This document shows positions 43,723 to 52,218 of a stretch of DNA of 64,000 nucleotides, one piece after another (the stretch's first letter is position 1; the number at the start of each line of letters is the position of its first letter). Origin of the DNA: Chthonobacter rhizosphaerae. Its GTDB lineage: Bacteria > Pseudomonadota > Alphaproteobacteria > Rhizobiales > Pleomorphomonadaceae. The translations under genes and the position numbers were made by a program. A model generated the notes under the pieces. It was given only the letters and a program-made list of their open reading frames with translations. It did not search any database and was not told the DNA's origin. The stretch lies in the NCBI RefSeq assembly GCF_013839525.1, contig NZ_JACDIS010000005.1:1-64000 (forward strand), read 5' to 3'.

Positions 43723-44541
43723 TCAGTCCGGTTCGTTGAGGAGGAGGCGGCGGAGGTAGACGGGCGCCACCTCGCGCCGGTACCAGGCGCTCGCGATGGC
43801 GTCGTCGGCCGGGTCGGTCCCCTCCGCGGCGGCGGCGAGGGCGGCGGCGACGCCGTCCCGGTCGAGGCTGCGGCCTTCCAGGGCGCGTTCGACCGCGCGG
43901 GCGCGGATCGGCGTCGGCGCCATCGCCCCGTAGGCGACGCGGGCCTTGCCGATCCGCCCGCCGGAGGTGGGCAGGTGGGCCGCGATGGTGAGGACCGCCG
44001 CGCCCTTCGGCTTGACGCGCGACACCTTGCGGAAGCGGAAGGCGTCGGCGCTCTCCGGCCGGAGGATGCTGACCGACACGACCACGCCGCGAAGGTCGCG
44101 GCCGCGCTGGGCGAACAGGTCGCCGAGCGGCATCTCGCGCCGGCTGGCGCCCTGCTGGAGGGTGGCGACGCCGTCGAGGGCGAGCAGCGCGGTGGCGAGA
44201 TCGCCGTAGGGCGACGGCGCGAAGAGGTTGCCGCCGACGGTGCCGGCGGCGCGCACGGCGGGGCCGCCGATGAGGCGGGCGGCGCCGTGCAGGAAGGCGA
44301 GGTCCCGCTCCGCCTGGATCTGCGCGATGGTGACGGCGGCGCCGATCTCGATGCGCGAGCCGGCGGTGCGGATGGCGCGCGCCGGCTCGGTGGTGCGCAC
44401 GAGGGTCTCGAACGCGACGGAGCCCTCGTTGACGTCGCGCATCAGGAGCGTGCCGCCGCCGAGGAAGCGGGCGGCGCGGTTGCCGGCGACGAGGTCGGCC
44501 GCCTCCGCAAAGGTCGCCGTGGTCTTGACCGTGATCGGCAT
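43723..44541 (-). CDS. Molybdenum hydroxylase FAD-binding medium subunit
   Basis: A 272-residue FAD chain of the xanthine dehydrogenase/CoxM type: flavin motifs FLGGGTLLMRD near 27 and AAGTVGGNLFAPSPYGD near 96, and a C-terminal CO_deh_flav_C domain (VSRVKPKGAAVLTIAAH). It is more distant from coxM than the two are from general family patterns, which argues against a recent local duplication. First core-enzyme gene after two SRPBCC genes. Confidence 0.9.
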   Translation of the reverse strand: MPITVKTTATFAEAADLVAGNRAARFLGGGTLLMRDVNEGSVAFETLVRTTEPARAIRTAGSRIEIGAAVTIAQIQAERDLAFLHGAARLIGGPAVRAAGTVGGNLFAPSPYGDLATALLALDGVATLQQGASRREMPLGDLFAQRGRDLRGVVVSVSILRPESADAFRFRKVSRVKPKGAAVLTIAAHLPTSGGRIGKARVAYGAMAPTPIRARAVERALEGRSLDRDGVAAALAAAAEGTDPADDAIASAWYRREVAPVYLRRLLLNEPD

Positions 44542-44557
44542 GGGGGCGTCGGAACCT

Positions 44558-45001
44558 CTAGGCCGGAGTGGACAGCGTGGTCTGGAGCGCCTGGAAACCG
44601 GCGCCGATGATGTCGTCGCCGACGAGGCGGATCATCGCCGCCTCCTCGCCCGGGCGCGTGTCGAAGCGCATCTCGAAGGACCAGAAGCTGCGGTCGCCGT
44701 CGGTGACGGGCAGGAGGCGGACGTGGGCGACGCAGTTGAAGAGCGGGATGGGGGTGTCGAGAAGGCACCAGGAGGCGGTCTGCTCCAGGTCCGAAAGGGC
44801 GATCAGCTGCTCGCGGAGCTCCGTCCCGTCGGCGAGACGCAGGCGGCGGACGGCGCCGACCCGGTCGGCCGGCTGGCCGCGCTCGATGACGCTCGCCGCC
44901 ACCAGGGGCTGCCAGCGGTCGTGGCCGTTGAAATCGCGCAGCACCGCCCAGGCGCGGTCGACCGGCGCGGACAGGATGGTGGAGCGGGCGACCTTCGGCA
45001 T
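44558..45001 (-). CDS. SRPBCC-family protein (second of two paralogues)
   Basis: A 147-residue START/Bet v1-fold (SRPBCC) protein: STILSAPVDRAWAVLRDFNG, IERGQPADRVGAVRRLRL, a WCLLDTPIPLFNCVA strand and a long C-terminal helix. It shares its layout with the gene upstream (45008-45445), so the two arose by duplication. SRPBCC proteins accompany Mo hydroxylases (CoxG type) and may bind a hydrophobic partner such as a quinone or the substrate; which applies here is unknown. Confidence 0.85.
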   Translation of the reverse strand: MPKVARSTILSAPVDRAWAVLRDFNGHDRWQPLVAASVIERGQPADRVGAVRRLRLADGTELREQLIALSDLEQTASWCLLDTPIPLFNCVAHVRLLPVTDGDRSFWSFEMRFDTRPGEEAAMIRLVGDDIIGAGFQALQTTLSTPA

Positions 45002-45007
45002 GACGCG

Positions 45008-45445
45008 TCAGCCTCCGAAGTGCCGTTTCAGGCTGTCGAGGCCGCCCTGGAAGATGCCGCCGCCGAACGTCGCCATCAGGTCGGCCTCCCGCTCGGGCGC
45101 GCAGCCGAACTCGGCGGTCCACTCGATGAAGGTGCGGTCGCCGTCGGTGACGGGCGTGAGGCGGAGCGTCGCCACGTAGTCGGTGACCGGCAGGGCGGAG
45201 TCCAGGATCGAATAGGTGACGAAGAGCTCGAAGTCGGACAGGCCGAGGAGCTTCTCGCGCACCCGCTCGCCGTTGCGCAGGCGGAAGTCGCGCACGCAGC
45301 CGATGCGGTCGGCGGGCTCGCCGTCCTCGATGCGGGATTCCGCGATGGCCGGGTGCCAGGACGGCAGGCCGTTGAAGTCGCGGACACGGGCCCAGACCCG
45401 GGCGGGCGGCGCCGCGACGACGGTGGAGACGTAGACGCGCGGCAT
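45008..45445 (-). CDS. SRPBCC-family protein (first of two paralogues)
   Basis: A 145-residue SRPBCC protein: STVVAAPPARVWARVRDFNG, IEDGEPADRIGCVRDFRL, YSILDSALPVTDYVA and a C-terminal helix. It shares the matching segments with the product of 44558-45001. It starts four bases after the flotillin gene's stop and ends six bases before its paralogue, so it is within the same transcript. In Mo-hydroxylase clusters one such protein is usual; two in tandem is less common. Confidence 0.85.
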   Translation of the reverse strand: MPRVYVSTVVAAPPARVWARVRDFNGLPSWHPAIAESRIEDGEPADRIGCVRDFRLRNGERVREKLLGLSDFELFVTYSILDSALPVTDYVATLRLTPVTDGDRTFIEWTAEFGCAPEREADLMATFGGGIFQGGLDSLKRHFGG

Positions 45446-45449
45446 GGGA

Positions 45450-48086
45450 TCAGGCCTTTTCCTGCTTCTCGATCCGGGGAGCGGCTTCCTTGGCGACGCG
45501 CTGGAGATCGCTCGCCTCGCGGATGAGGCCGCCCATCTTGGCGAGGCTGCCGCCCTCGATGCCGATCTCCTTCAGGATGCCGTCGATGAGGGGCGCCTGC
45601 ATGCGGTAGCGCAGCGCGCTGTCGATGACGTCGTCCGTGGGCGTGCGCGCCGCCCCGGCGGCGGCGCCGCCGGTGAGCCCGTCCACCTGCAGGATGTTGA
45701 TGCCGGAGATCTTCTCCATGGGCTTGACGCTCTCGCGGACGATGCCCTCGACCTTGTCGAGGAGCTTGCGCCGGAACATGCCGAGGCGGGCCTCCTGGGT
45801 GAGGCTGTTCTCCGTCTCGTAGAGGAGGCGCTGGGCCTCCGCCTCCACGGCGGCGCGGATGCGCTGGGCCTCGGCGGCGATGCGGGTCTCCTCGGCGGCC
45901 ATCTCGGCGAGGAGGACCTCCACCTTCTTGCGCCGGGCGGCGGCTTCCGTGTCGCGCACGGTGGCGACGCGCTCCTCCGCCTCCGCCGCGCGGGCGCGGG
46001 CGATCTCGGCCGCCTCCTTGGCGGCGGATTCGCGCAAGGACGCCTCGTAGAGGACGATGGCCTTCTCCATGAAGGCGGCCTCGATCGCCTTCTCGCGCTC
46101 GATCTCCAGCCGCTTCAGGTCGCGGTCGCGGTGGACGCGGGCCTCGTCGAGGCCGCGCTCGGCGGCGAGGCGGGCGCGCTCCACATCCTCGCGGGCGGCG
46201 ATCTGGGCCTCCTGGAGCGCCTGGTCGCGGGCGATCTCCAGCTGTTCCAGGCTGCGGCGGCGCTCCAGCCGGGCGGCCTCGACCGACTGGTCGCGGGCGA
46301 CCTCCACCTTCTCGATGGCCTCGCGGGCGACGATCTCCGCCTCGCGGACCTGCCGGTCCGCCTCGGTCCGCTCGACGCGCTTGGCGGCGACGCGGATGAC
46401 GCGGTCCTCCTCGGCGAGCTCCAGGCTGCGCTTCAGCCCGATGCCGAGCACCTCGCGGGCCTCCTCGGCGGCGACGCGCTCGCGCTCCACCGCGAGGTCG
46501 GCGGCGATGCGCTCGGCCGCGACGGTGCGCTCCTGGCCGATGCGGGCGGCCTCCACGGCGCCGCGGGCGGCGATCTCCGCCTCCTCGATGGCGCGGTTGC
46601 GGCCGATCTCCAGGTCGCGGGCGGTCCGGTCGGCGGCGATGCGTTCGGCCGTGAGGGCGGTCTCCTGGGCGATGCGCTGGCGCTCGGTGGTCTCGCGGGC
46701 GGCGATGTCGGCCTCCTCGACGGCGAGATTGCGGGCGATCTCGCGGCGGCGGATCTCCTCCTCGTTGGCGATGCGGGCGGCGGCGACCGCCTGCTCCTGG
46801 GCGATGCGGGCGCGCTCGGTCGCCTCGCGGGCGGCGATCTCGGCCGCCTCCACGGTGCGGGTGCGCTCGATCTCGCGCCGGCGGGTCTCCTCCTCGACGG
46901 CGATGCGGGCGGTGGTGACGGCCTGCTCCTGGGTGATGCGGGCCTTCTCGGTCGCCTCGCGGGCGGCGATCTCGGCCTCCTCCAGGGCGCGGGCGCGCTC
47001 GATCTCGCGCCGGCGGGTCTCCTCCTCGACGGCGATGCGGGCGGCGGTGAGCGCCTGCTCCTGGGCGATGCGGGCCTTCTCGGTGGCCTCGCGGGCGGCG
47101 ATCTCGGCGGCGGCGACCGCCTGCTCGCGGTCGATCTCGCGGGCGCGGAGCTCCCGGTCGGCGGCGATGCGGGCCTGGGCGATCGCGTGCTCGTTGGCGA
47201 TGCGGGTCTTCTCGATCTCCTCCCGGGCGGCGATCTGGGCGCGCTCCGCCTCGGTGTCGCGCAGCGCCCGCTCGCGGGCGAGGTCGGCGCGCTGCTGGGC
47301 GCGGCGGATCTCCACGTCCTGCTCCTGGTCGAGGCGCGCGGCCTCGCTCTCCCGCTCGATCTGGAGCGCCTGCTTCTCGGCCTCCAGGTTGCGGGTGCGG
47401 ATGCGGATCATGGAGTCCTGCTCGATGTCGTTGCGCAGCTTGCGCCGCTCCTCGATCTCCTGAATCAGCCGGGTGAGGCCTTCCGCGTCGAACCGGTTGG
47501 ACGGGTTGAAGTACTGGAGGTCGGTCTGGTCGAGGTCCGTGATGGCGACGGATTCCAGCTCCAGGCCGTTCTGCGCCAGGGCGGAGGCGGCCGCCTCCTT
47601 GACCCGGCGCACATAGTCGCCGCGCTGCTCGTGCATCTCCTCCATGGTCATCTCGGAGGCGACGGAGCGGAGCGCCGAGACGAACTTGCCGGACAGGAGC
47701 GCGTGCAGCCGCTCCGGCTCCAGGGTGCGGCGGCCGAGGGTGGAGGCGGCGATGGACACGGCCTCCCGGACGGCGGCGACGCGGACGTAGAAGTCGGCCT
47801 CGATGTCGACGCGCATGCGGTCCTTGGTGATGAGCGCGTCCTCCCGGGCCCGCACCACCGCCATCTGCAGCACGTTCATGTTCACCGGCGTGATCTCGTG
47901 CACGAAGGGCAGCACGAACGCGCCGCCGTCGATGACGACCCGCTCGCCGAAGAAGCCGGTGCGCACGAAGGCCACCTCCTTGGAGGAGCGGTGGTAGAGC
48001 CAGTTCACCAGCCAGACCACGATGGCGACGACCACCACGGCGATGATCAGCCAGAGGATCAGCGCTCCGATCATTTGACCCGTCAT
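45450..48086 (-). CDS. Flotillin-like protein with an expanded hendecad coiled coil
   Basis: An 878-residue membrane scaffold protein of the flotillin/YqiK family. One N-terminal membrane helix spans residues 5-30, an SPFH (band 7) domain about 35-200, then a charged coiled coil from about 235 to 770, and a C-terminal oligomerisation region. Within the coil, five successive 44-residue units begin at residues 317, 361, 405, 449 and 493, each with a core like EAEIAAREATEKARIAQEQA; 44 is four hendecads. Flotillins form membrane microdomains. Here it is placed between the importer and the Mo hydroxylase and may organise them at the membrane (inference). No NfeD partner gene is adjacent. Confidence 0.88.
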   Translation of the reverse strand: MTGQMIGALILWLIIAVVVVAIVVWLVNWLYHRSSKEVAFVRTGFFGERVVIDGGAFVLPFVHEITPVNMNVLQMAVVRAREDALITKDRMRVDIEADFYVRVAAVREAVSIAASTLGRRTLEPERLHALLSGKFVSALRSVASEMTMEEMHEQRGDYVRRVKEAAASALAQNGLELESVAITDLDQTDLQYFNPSNRFDAEGLTRLIQEIEERRKLRNDIEQDSMIRIRTRNLEAEKQALQIERESEAARLDQEQDVEIRRAQQRADLARERALRDTEAERAQIAAREEIEKTRIANEHAIAQARIAADRELRAREIDREQAVAAAEIAAREATEKARIAQEQALTAARIAVEEETRRREIERARALEEAEIAAREATEKARITQEQAVTTARIAVEEETRRREIERTRTVEAAEIAAREATERARIAQEQAVAAARIANEEEIRRREIARNLAVEEADIAARETTERQRIAQETALTAERIAADRTARDLEIGRNRAIEEAEIAARGAVEAARIGQERTVAAERIAADLAVERERVAAEEAREVLGIGLKRSLELAEEDRVIRVAAKRVERTEADRQVREAEIVAREAIEKVEVARDQSVEAARLERRRSLEQLEIARDQALQEAQIAAREDVERARLAAERGLDEARVHRDRDLKRLEIEREKAIEAAFMEKAIVLYEASLRESAAKEAAEIARARAAEAEERVATVRDTEAAARRKKVEVLLAEMAAEETRIAAEAQRIRAAVEAEAQRLLYETENSLTQEARLGMFRRKLLDKVEGIVRESVKPMEKISGINILQVDGLTGGAAAGAARTPTDDVIDSALRYRMQAPLIDGILKEIGIEGGSLAKMGGLIREASDLQRVAKEAAPRIEKQEKA
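46482..47141. repeat. 132-bp tandem repeats inside the flotillin gene
   Basis: About five units of 132 bp encode the 44-residue coil repeats. The period is direct: the string CTCGATCTCGCGCCGGCGGG begins at 46866 and again at 46998. The middle units are most alike at DNA level, while outer units have drifted, pointing to internal expansion followed by divergence. Confidence 0.85.
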
Positions 48087-48153
48087 GGACCTCTCCCTGC
48101 CGGCGCCGCCTCCCCGCGGGCCGTTCTTGCGAGCGTTGGACGATCGGCGCGCG

Positions 48154-50373
48154 TCATGGCGGCGCCGCCCGGCGGGGCCGGCCGCGCCCGCCCTGAAGGC
48201 CGCGCACGGCCGTCGCGACGGCGGCGGCGAAGGCCGGGTCGTCGATGAAATGGGGCAGGCGCTGCAGGCGGCGGTTCGCGGTCTGGCGAAGGCCGGCCTC
48301 CAGAGCCTGAACGAGCGCCGCGTCGGCGGCCGGGTCGGCGAGCGGGCCGCCGGGACGGCCCTCCGGCGACAGGCCCGCCTCCGGCCAGAGGAGGCGCACC
48401 GGGCCGTCGCACCGGTTGAGGCGATCGGCGAGGGCCCGGCCGATCTCGGCGGCCTCGGCGGGGCCGAGGCGGACGAGGGTGACGGCGGGCCCGTGGGCCA
48501 GCGTCCGGCGGCCGGCGAGGTGGGCCGGCACGGTCTCGGGCGGGCCGAAGGCGAGGACGTCGAGGCCGCCGGGCGCGATCACGGCGGGGACGCGGGCGCG
48601 CACGAGGGCGCCGAGGCGGTCCTCCGCGCCGGCGGCGCCCGCGACGAGGTGCGCGGCGAGGTCGCCGAGGGCGAGGTCGACGACGCCGGCGAGCTGGCCG
48701 CCGTCGGCGAGCTTCTCCAGGGCGCGGGCCCCGGCCGGGGCCGGGAAGGCGAGGCAGTCGAACTCGGCGCGCAGGAGGCCCGTCACCGCCTCGGCGACGG
48801 CGGCGGTGGCGGGCGAGACCGTGATGCCGACCGCCGGCAGGTCCGGCCGGCCGGCGCGGCCCCGGCGCGCGGCCTTGAGGGCCTCCGCGCGCGCCGACAC
48901 CATGCCGGCGACCGCCTCGGCGGCGTTGGCGAGCACCTGGCGGGAGACCGCGTTGAGGCCGGCGACGTCGGTGACGGAGGGCAGCATCATGATGTCGGCC
49001 GGGCCGACATAGGCGGCGACGTCGCCGGACGCCACCGTGGAGACGATGAGCTTGGGCACCCCGACCGGCAGGGTGCGGAGCGCCGGCGCCACCATGCGGG
49101 CGCCGCAGGCGCCGCCCGCCGCGAGGACGCCGGCGATGCCGGCCTGGCGCCGGATCCAGGCCTCGAAGGCGTCCGCCATGGCGGGGACGGCGGTGGCCCT
49201 GTCGCCGGTGAAGACGCCGGCGGCGCCCCGGCGGTGATAGGCGGCGACCTGGTGGGGCGGCACGTCCGCCGAGGACGGCCGTCCGCAGGTGGACAGGTCC
49301 ACGAGGCGGGTGCGATGGCCGTGGCCGCGCAGGATGTCGACCAGGAAGCGCAGCTCCTCGGCCTTGGTGTCGAGGGTGCCGACGACGAGCACGACCGGCT
49401 CGCCGGCGGGCGACAGGGCGTGGAGCTCGACCCCGGCGGCCGGCACGCCCGGGCGCGCCTCCACGGGCGTGACCGTGCGGGCGGCGGCCTCGATGCGGGC
49501 GACCGGCACGGGCTGGGACCAGCGGGTGGGGATGGTGGGGTTGGAGACCCAGACGCGGACGGGGCCCTTCGGCCGGGACGTCGGCGCGGCGGCGGGCACG
49601 CCGGTGAAAACGGACGCGTCGTCCGCGGTCTCCGGCGCGGCGCCCGGGCGGCCGACGCCGAGGAGGCGCTGCTGCAGCTCCCGGTCTGCCGACAGGGCGG
49701 CGGACGGCATGGTGCGGTTGACCCGGCCGTTGATCATGATGGCGACGCTGTCGGCGACGGCGGTGGCGACGCCGATGTTCTGCTCGATGATGAGGACCGA
49801 CAGGCCGCCCGTCTCGGCGAGCCCGGTGAGAAGGTCCTCCACGTGGGCGACGATCACCGGCGCGAGGCCTTCCGTCGGCTCGTCCATGACGAGGAGCTTG
49901 GGGTCGAGGAGGAGCGCGCGCGAGATGGCGAGCATCTGCTGCTCGCCGCCGGAGAGCTGGTTGCCCCGGTTGGACTTGCGCTCGCCGAGCCGGGGGAAGG
50001 TGTCGTAGACGCGCTCCACCGACCAGGCGCCGCGCCGGTTCGCCTGGGTGAGGCGCAGGTGCTCGTCGACGGTGAGCGACGGCCACAGGCGCCGGCCCTG
50101 GGGCACGTAGCCGATGCCGAGGCGCGCGATGGCGGCCGGGTCCATGCCGGCGATGTCGCGGCCGAGGAAGCGGATGGAGCCGGAGGCGGCGCGCTGGAGG
50201 CCCACGATGGTGCGGCAGAGGGTGGTCTTGCCCATGCCGTTGCGGCCGACGACCGAGAGGGTGCCGGCCGGAAGCGTCAGGTCGACGCCGTGGAGGGCCT
50301 GGGCGGCGCCGTAGAAGACGTTGAGGCCGCGGATCTCCAGGACGGGCGTGCCGGGGCGGGCTGCGTCAGCCAT
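48154..50373 (-). CDS. LivF-type ABC ATPase fused to a Tm-1-like/UPF0261 domain
   Basis: A 739-residue fusion. Residues 1-240 are a LivF-type ATPase: Walker A GRNGMGKTT near 43, signature LSGGEQQMLAISRALL, Walker B LVMDEPTEGLAP, and switch LIIEQNIG. A linker rich in Pro and Ala (240-324) leads to a Tm-1-like ATP-binding domain (UPF0261), about 325-739: VVLVVGTLDTKAEELRFL, a glycine-rich AAGGACGARM, and VSTVASGDVAAYVGP. Tm-1-like proteins have two alpha/beta domains and bind ATP; their bacterial role is unclear. The frame is continuous. It is the last transporter gene, 67 bases before flotillin. Confidence 0.88.
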   Translation of the reverse strand: MADAARPGTPVLEIRGLNVFYGAAQALHGVDLTLPAGTLSVVGRNGMGKTTLCRTIVGLQRAASGSIRFLGRDIAGMDPAAIARLGIGYVPQGRRLWPSLTVDEHLRLTQANRRGAWSVERVYDTFPRLGERKSNRGNQLSGGEQQMLAISRALLLDPKLLVMDEPTEGLAPVIVAHVEDLLTGLAETGGLSVLIIEQNIGVATAVADSVAIMINGRVNRTMPSAALSADRELQQRLLGVGRPGAAPETADDASVFTGVPAAAPTSRPKGPVRVWVSNPTIPTRWSQPVPVARIEAAARTVTPVEARPGVPAAGVELHALSPAGEPVVLVVGTLDTKAEELRFLVDILRGHGHRTRLVDLSTCGRPSSADVPPHQVAAYHRRGAAGVFTGDRATAVPAMADAFEAWIRRQAGIAGVLAAGGACGARMVAPALRTLPVGVPKLIVSTVASGDVAAYVGPADIMMLPSVTDVAGLNAVSRQVLANAAEAVAGMVSARAEALKAARRGRAGRPDLPAVGITVSPATAAVAEAVTGLLRAEFDCLAFPAPAGARALEKLADGGQLAGVVDLALGDLAAHLVAGAAGAEDRLGALVRARVPAVIAPGGLDVLAFGPPETVPAHLAGRRTLAHGPAVTLVRLGPAEAAEIGRALADRLNRCDGPVRLLWPEAGLSPEGRPGGPLADPAADAALVQALEAGLRQTANRRLQRLPHFIDDPAFAAAVATAVRGLQGGRGRPRRAAPP

Positions 50374-51148
50374 GGCCGCCTCCGAGGTAGAGGTCCTGGA
50401 CCTCCGGGTCGTCCTCGATCTCCTGGGGCGCGCCCTCTTTGAAGATCCGGCCGTTGTGCATCATCGTGACGCTCTCCACCACGCGGAGCGCCACGTCCAT
50501 GTCGTGCTCGATGATGACGTAGCCGATGTGCCTGGGGAGGGCGGTGAGGATCTCCACCAGTTCGGACCGCTCCGTCGGCGAGAGGCCGGCGGCCGGCTCG
50601 TCGAAGAGGACGAAGCGCGGCGCGCCGGCGAGCGCGAGGGCGATCTCCAGCTGGCGCTGCTGACCGTAGGCGAGCTCGCCGACGAGCCGGTCGCGGACGC
50701 CGGTGAGATGGACCGCCTCCACGAGGCTCTCGGCGGCGGCCCGGATCGCGTCGCCGCGCCGGGGGCGCAGGAGCGAGAAGCGGCCCCGCGAGACGCCCCG
50801 GCAGGCGAGGTAGACGTTGTCGACGACCGTGAGGCCCTTGAAAAGGAGCGAAATCTGGTAGGTGCGGCGCAGGCCCCGGCGGATCCGCTCGTGCGGCGGA
50901 AAGCTTGTGATGTCCTCGCCGAAGAACCGGATGGTGCCGGAGGTGGGCAGGAAGTCGCCGGTGATGCAGTTGAAGAGCGTGGTCTTGCCGGCGCCGTTCG
51001 ACCCGAGCACCGCCCGCCGCTCGCCGGGGCGGACCGAGATGGTGACGTCCGTGAGGGCCGCGAGCGCGCCGAACAGGCGCGTGATGCCGCGCAGCTCCAG
51101 GGCGTTGGCGGTGCCGGTGGCGGACAGGCGTTCGGCGACGGACGACAT
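50366..51148 (-). CDS. Branched-chain-amino-acid-type ABC transporter ATP-binding protein (LivG-like)
   Basis: A 260-residue ATPase: Walker A GSNGAGKTT near 48, a LivG-type insertion, signature LAYGQQRQLEIALAL in place of the usual LSGGQ, Walker B FVLFDEPAAGLSP and switch IIEHDMDVA. It pairs with the fused LivF-type ATPase downstream (overlap of eight bases) and the two permeases upstream (one-base overlap). The family moves branched amino acids, but also amides, urea and aromatic acids. Confidence 0.9.
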   Translation of the reverse strand: MSSVAERLSATGTANALELRGITRLFGALAALTDVTISVRPGERRAVLGSNGAGKTTLFNCITGDFLPTSGTIRFFGEDITSFPPHERIRRGLRRTYQISLLFKGLTVVDNVYLACRGVSRGRFSLLRPRRGDAIRAAAESLVEAVHLTGVRDRLVGELAYGQQRQLEIALALAGAPRFVLFDEPAAGLSPTERSELVEILTALPRHIGYVIIEHDMDVALRVVESVTMMHNGRIFKEGAPQEIEDDPEVQDLYLGGGHG

Positions 51149-52218
51149 CAGCGATGCCCTCCGGACGGCTTGGCGGCGGGCCGGCGCCGGTCGCGCCAGC
51201 GCCGCCAGAGACCGACGAGGCCGTCCGGCGAGGCGAGCACGACGACCAGGAAGGCGACGCCGACCAGGAGGTTGAACCGGGTGCTCTCGAACCCGAAAGC
51301 GGAGAAGACGTCGAGCGCGAAGGTGCGCAGGAGCGCGTAGAGGAGGGCGCCGAGGAAGGGGCCGATCGGGTGGCCGAGGCCGCCGACCACCGCGATCACC
51401 AGGATGTCGATGACGGCCGGAATGCCGGCGGTGCCGGGCGAGATCTGGCCGTTCTGCCAGGTAAGCAGGATGCCGGCGACGCCCGCGATGAAGCTCGCCA
51501 CCGCGTAGGCGGCGATGCGGTGGGCGGTGACGTTGTAGCCGATCGCCGCCATGCGGCGGGCGTTGTCGCGGATGCCCTGGAGGGCGAGGCCGAAGGGCGC
51601 CCGGCCGACATAGACGACGAAGAGATAGCTCGCGGCCGCGAGGGCGAGGGTCAGGTAGTAGAAGGGGACGGGCGCGCGCCAGTCGACGCCGAAGGCGACC
51701 GGCGCCCGGATGCCGTTGAACCCCCGCTGGCCGTTGAAGATCTCGTAGTTCTGGAGCGCGAAGTAGAAGAAGGCCGCCGAGATCGCGAGCGTGATCATGA
51801 TGGTGTAGATGCCGGCCGTGCGCACGGCGAGCGCCCCGACGACGACGCCGAAGAGGGTGGCGATCGACAGCGCGATGGGCACGGCGATCCACCACGGCAG
51901 GCCGAGGCTGATCTCGGCCACGGACGAGGTGCCGAACACGGCGGCCATGTAGCCGGCGAGCGCCGCGATGGTCATCTGGGCGAGCGAGACCATGCCGCCG
52001 TAGCCGCCGAGGAACATCAGGCTGAGCGCGATCATGCCGAGGATGAAGCTCCAGCCGAAGATCTGCACGAGCACGAAGTCGCCCGCCATGGCGGGCATGA
52101 ACAGGAGGAGGAAGCCGAGGATCCACCAGGCCGGGTGGACGGCGGACAGCCACGCCGGCAGGCCGGAGGCGGAGGGCGCGGCGGCGGCGGCGGGCGCGGG
52201 GACGGGGATGTCGGTCAT
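51148..52218 (-). CDS. Branched-chain-amino-acid-type ABC transporter permease (LivM-like)
   Basis: A 356-residue permease with about ten helices, beginning with a 20-residue Ala/Pro-rich leader. The LivM signature GYGGMVSLAQMTIAALAGY is near residue 73, and the ATPase-contact region GIRDNARRMAAIGYN near 233. The C-terminal tail is basic. The start overlaps the LivH-like gene's stop. Confidence 0.9.
   Translation of the reverse strand: MTDIPVPAPAAAAAPSASGLPAWLSAVHPAWWILGFLLLFMPAMAGDFVLVQIFGWSFILGMIALSLMFLGGYGGMVSLAQMTIAALAGYMAAVFGTSSVAEISLGLPWWIAVPIALSIATLFGVVVGALAVRTAGIYTIMITLAISAAFFYFALQNYEIFNGQRGFNGIRAPVAFGVDWRAPVPFYYLTLALAAASYLFVVYVGRAPFGLALQGIRDNARRMAAIGYNVTAHRIAAYAVASFIAGVAGILLTWQNGQISPGTAGIPAVIDILVIAVVGGLGHPIGPFLGALLYALLRTFALDVFSAFGFESTRFNLLVGVAFLVVVLASPDGLVGLWRRWRDRRRPAAKPSGGHR

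Noticed and set aside
45444..48248. A 934-codon plus-strand open frame opposite the flotillin gene
   Set aside because: It mirrors the 132-bp repeats of the flotillin coil and has a Leu/Gly-rich repetitive product without a ribosome-binding site.
48154..50373. Artificial fusion of LivF and Tm-1 genes by an assembly frameshift
   Set aside because: Both domains are complete in one frame with an in-frame Pro/Ala linker and no internal start with a strong ribosome-binding site at the junction.
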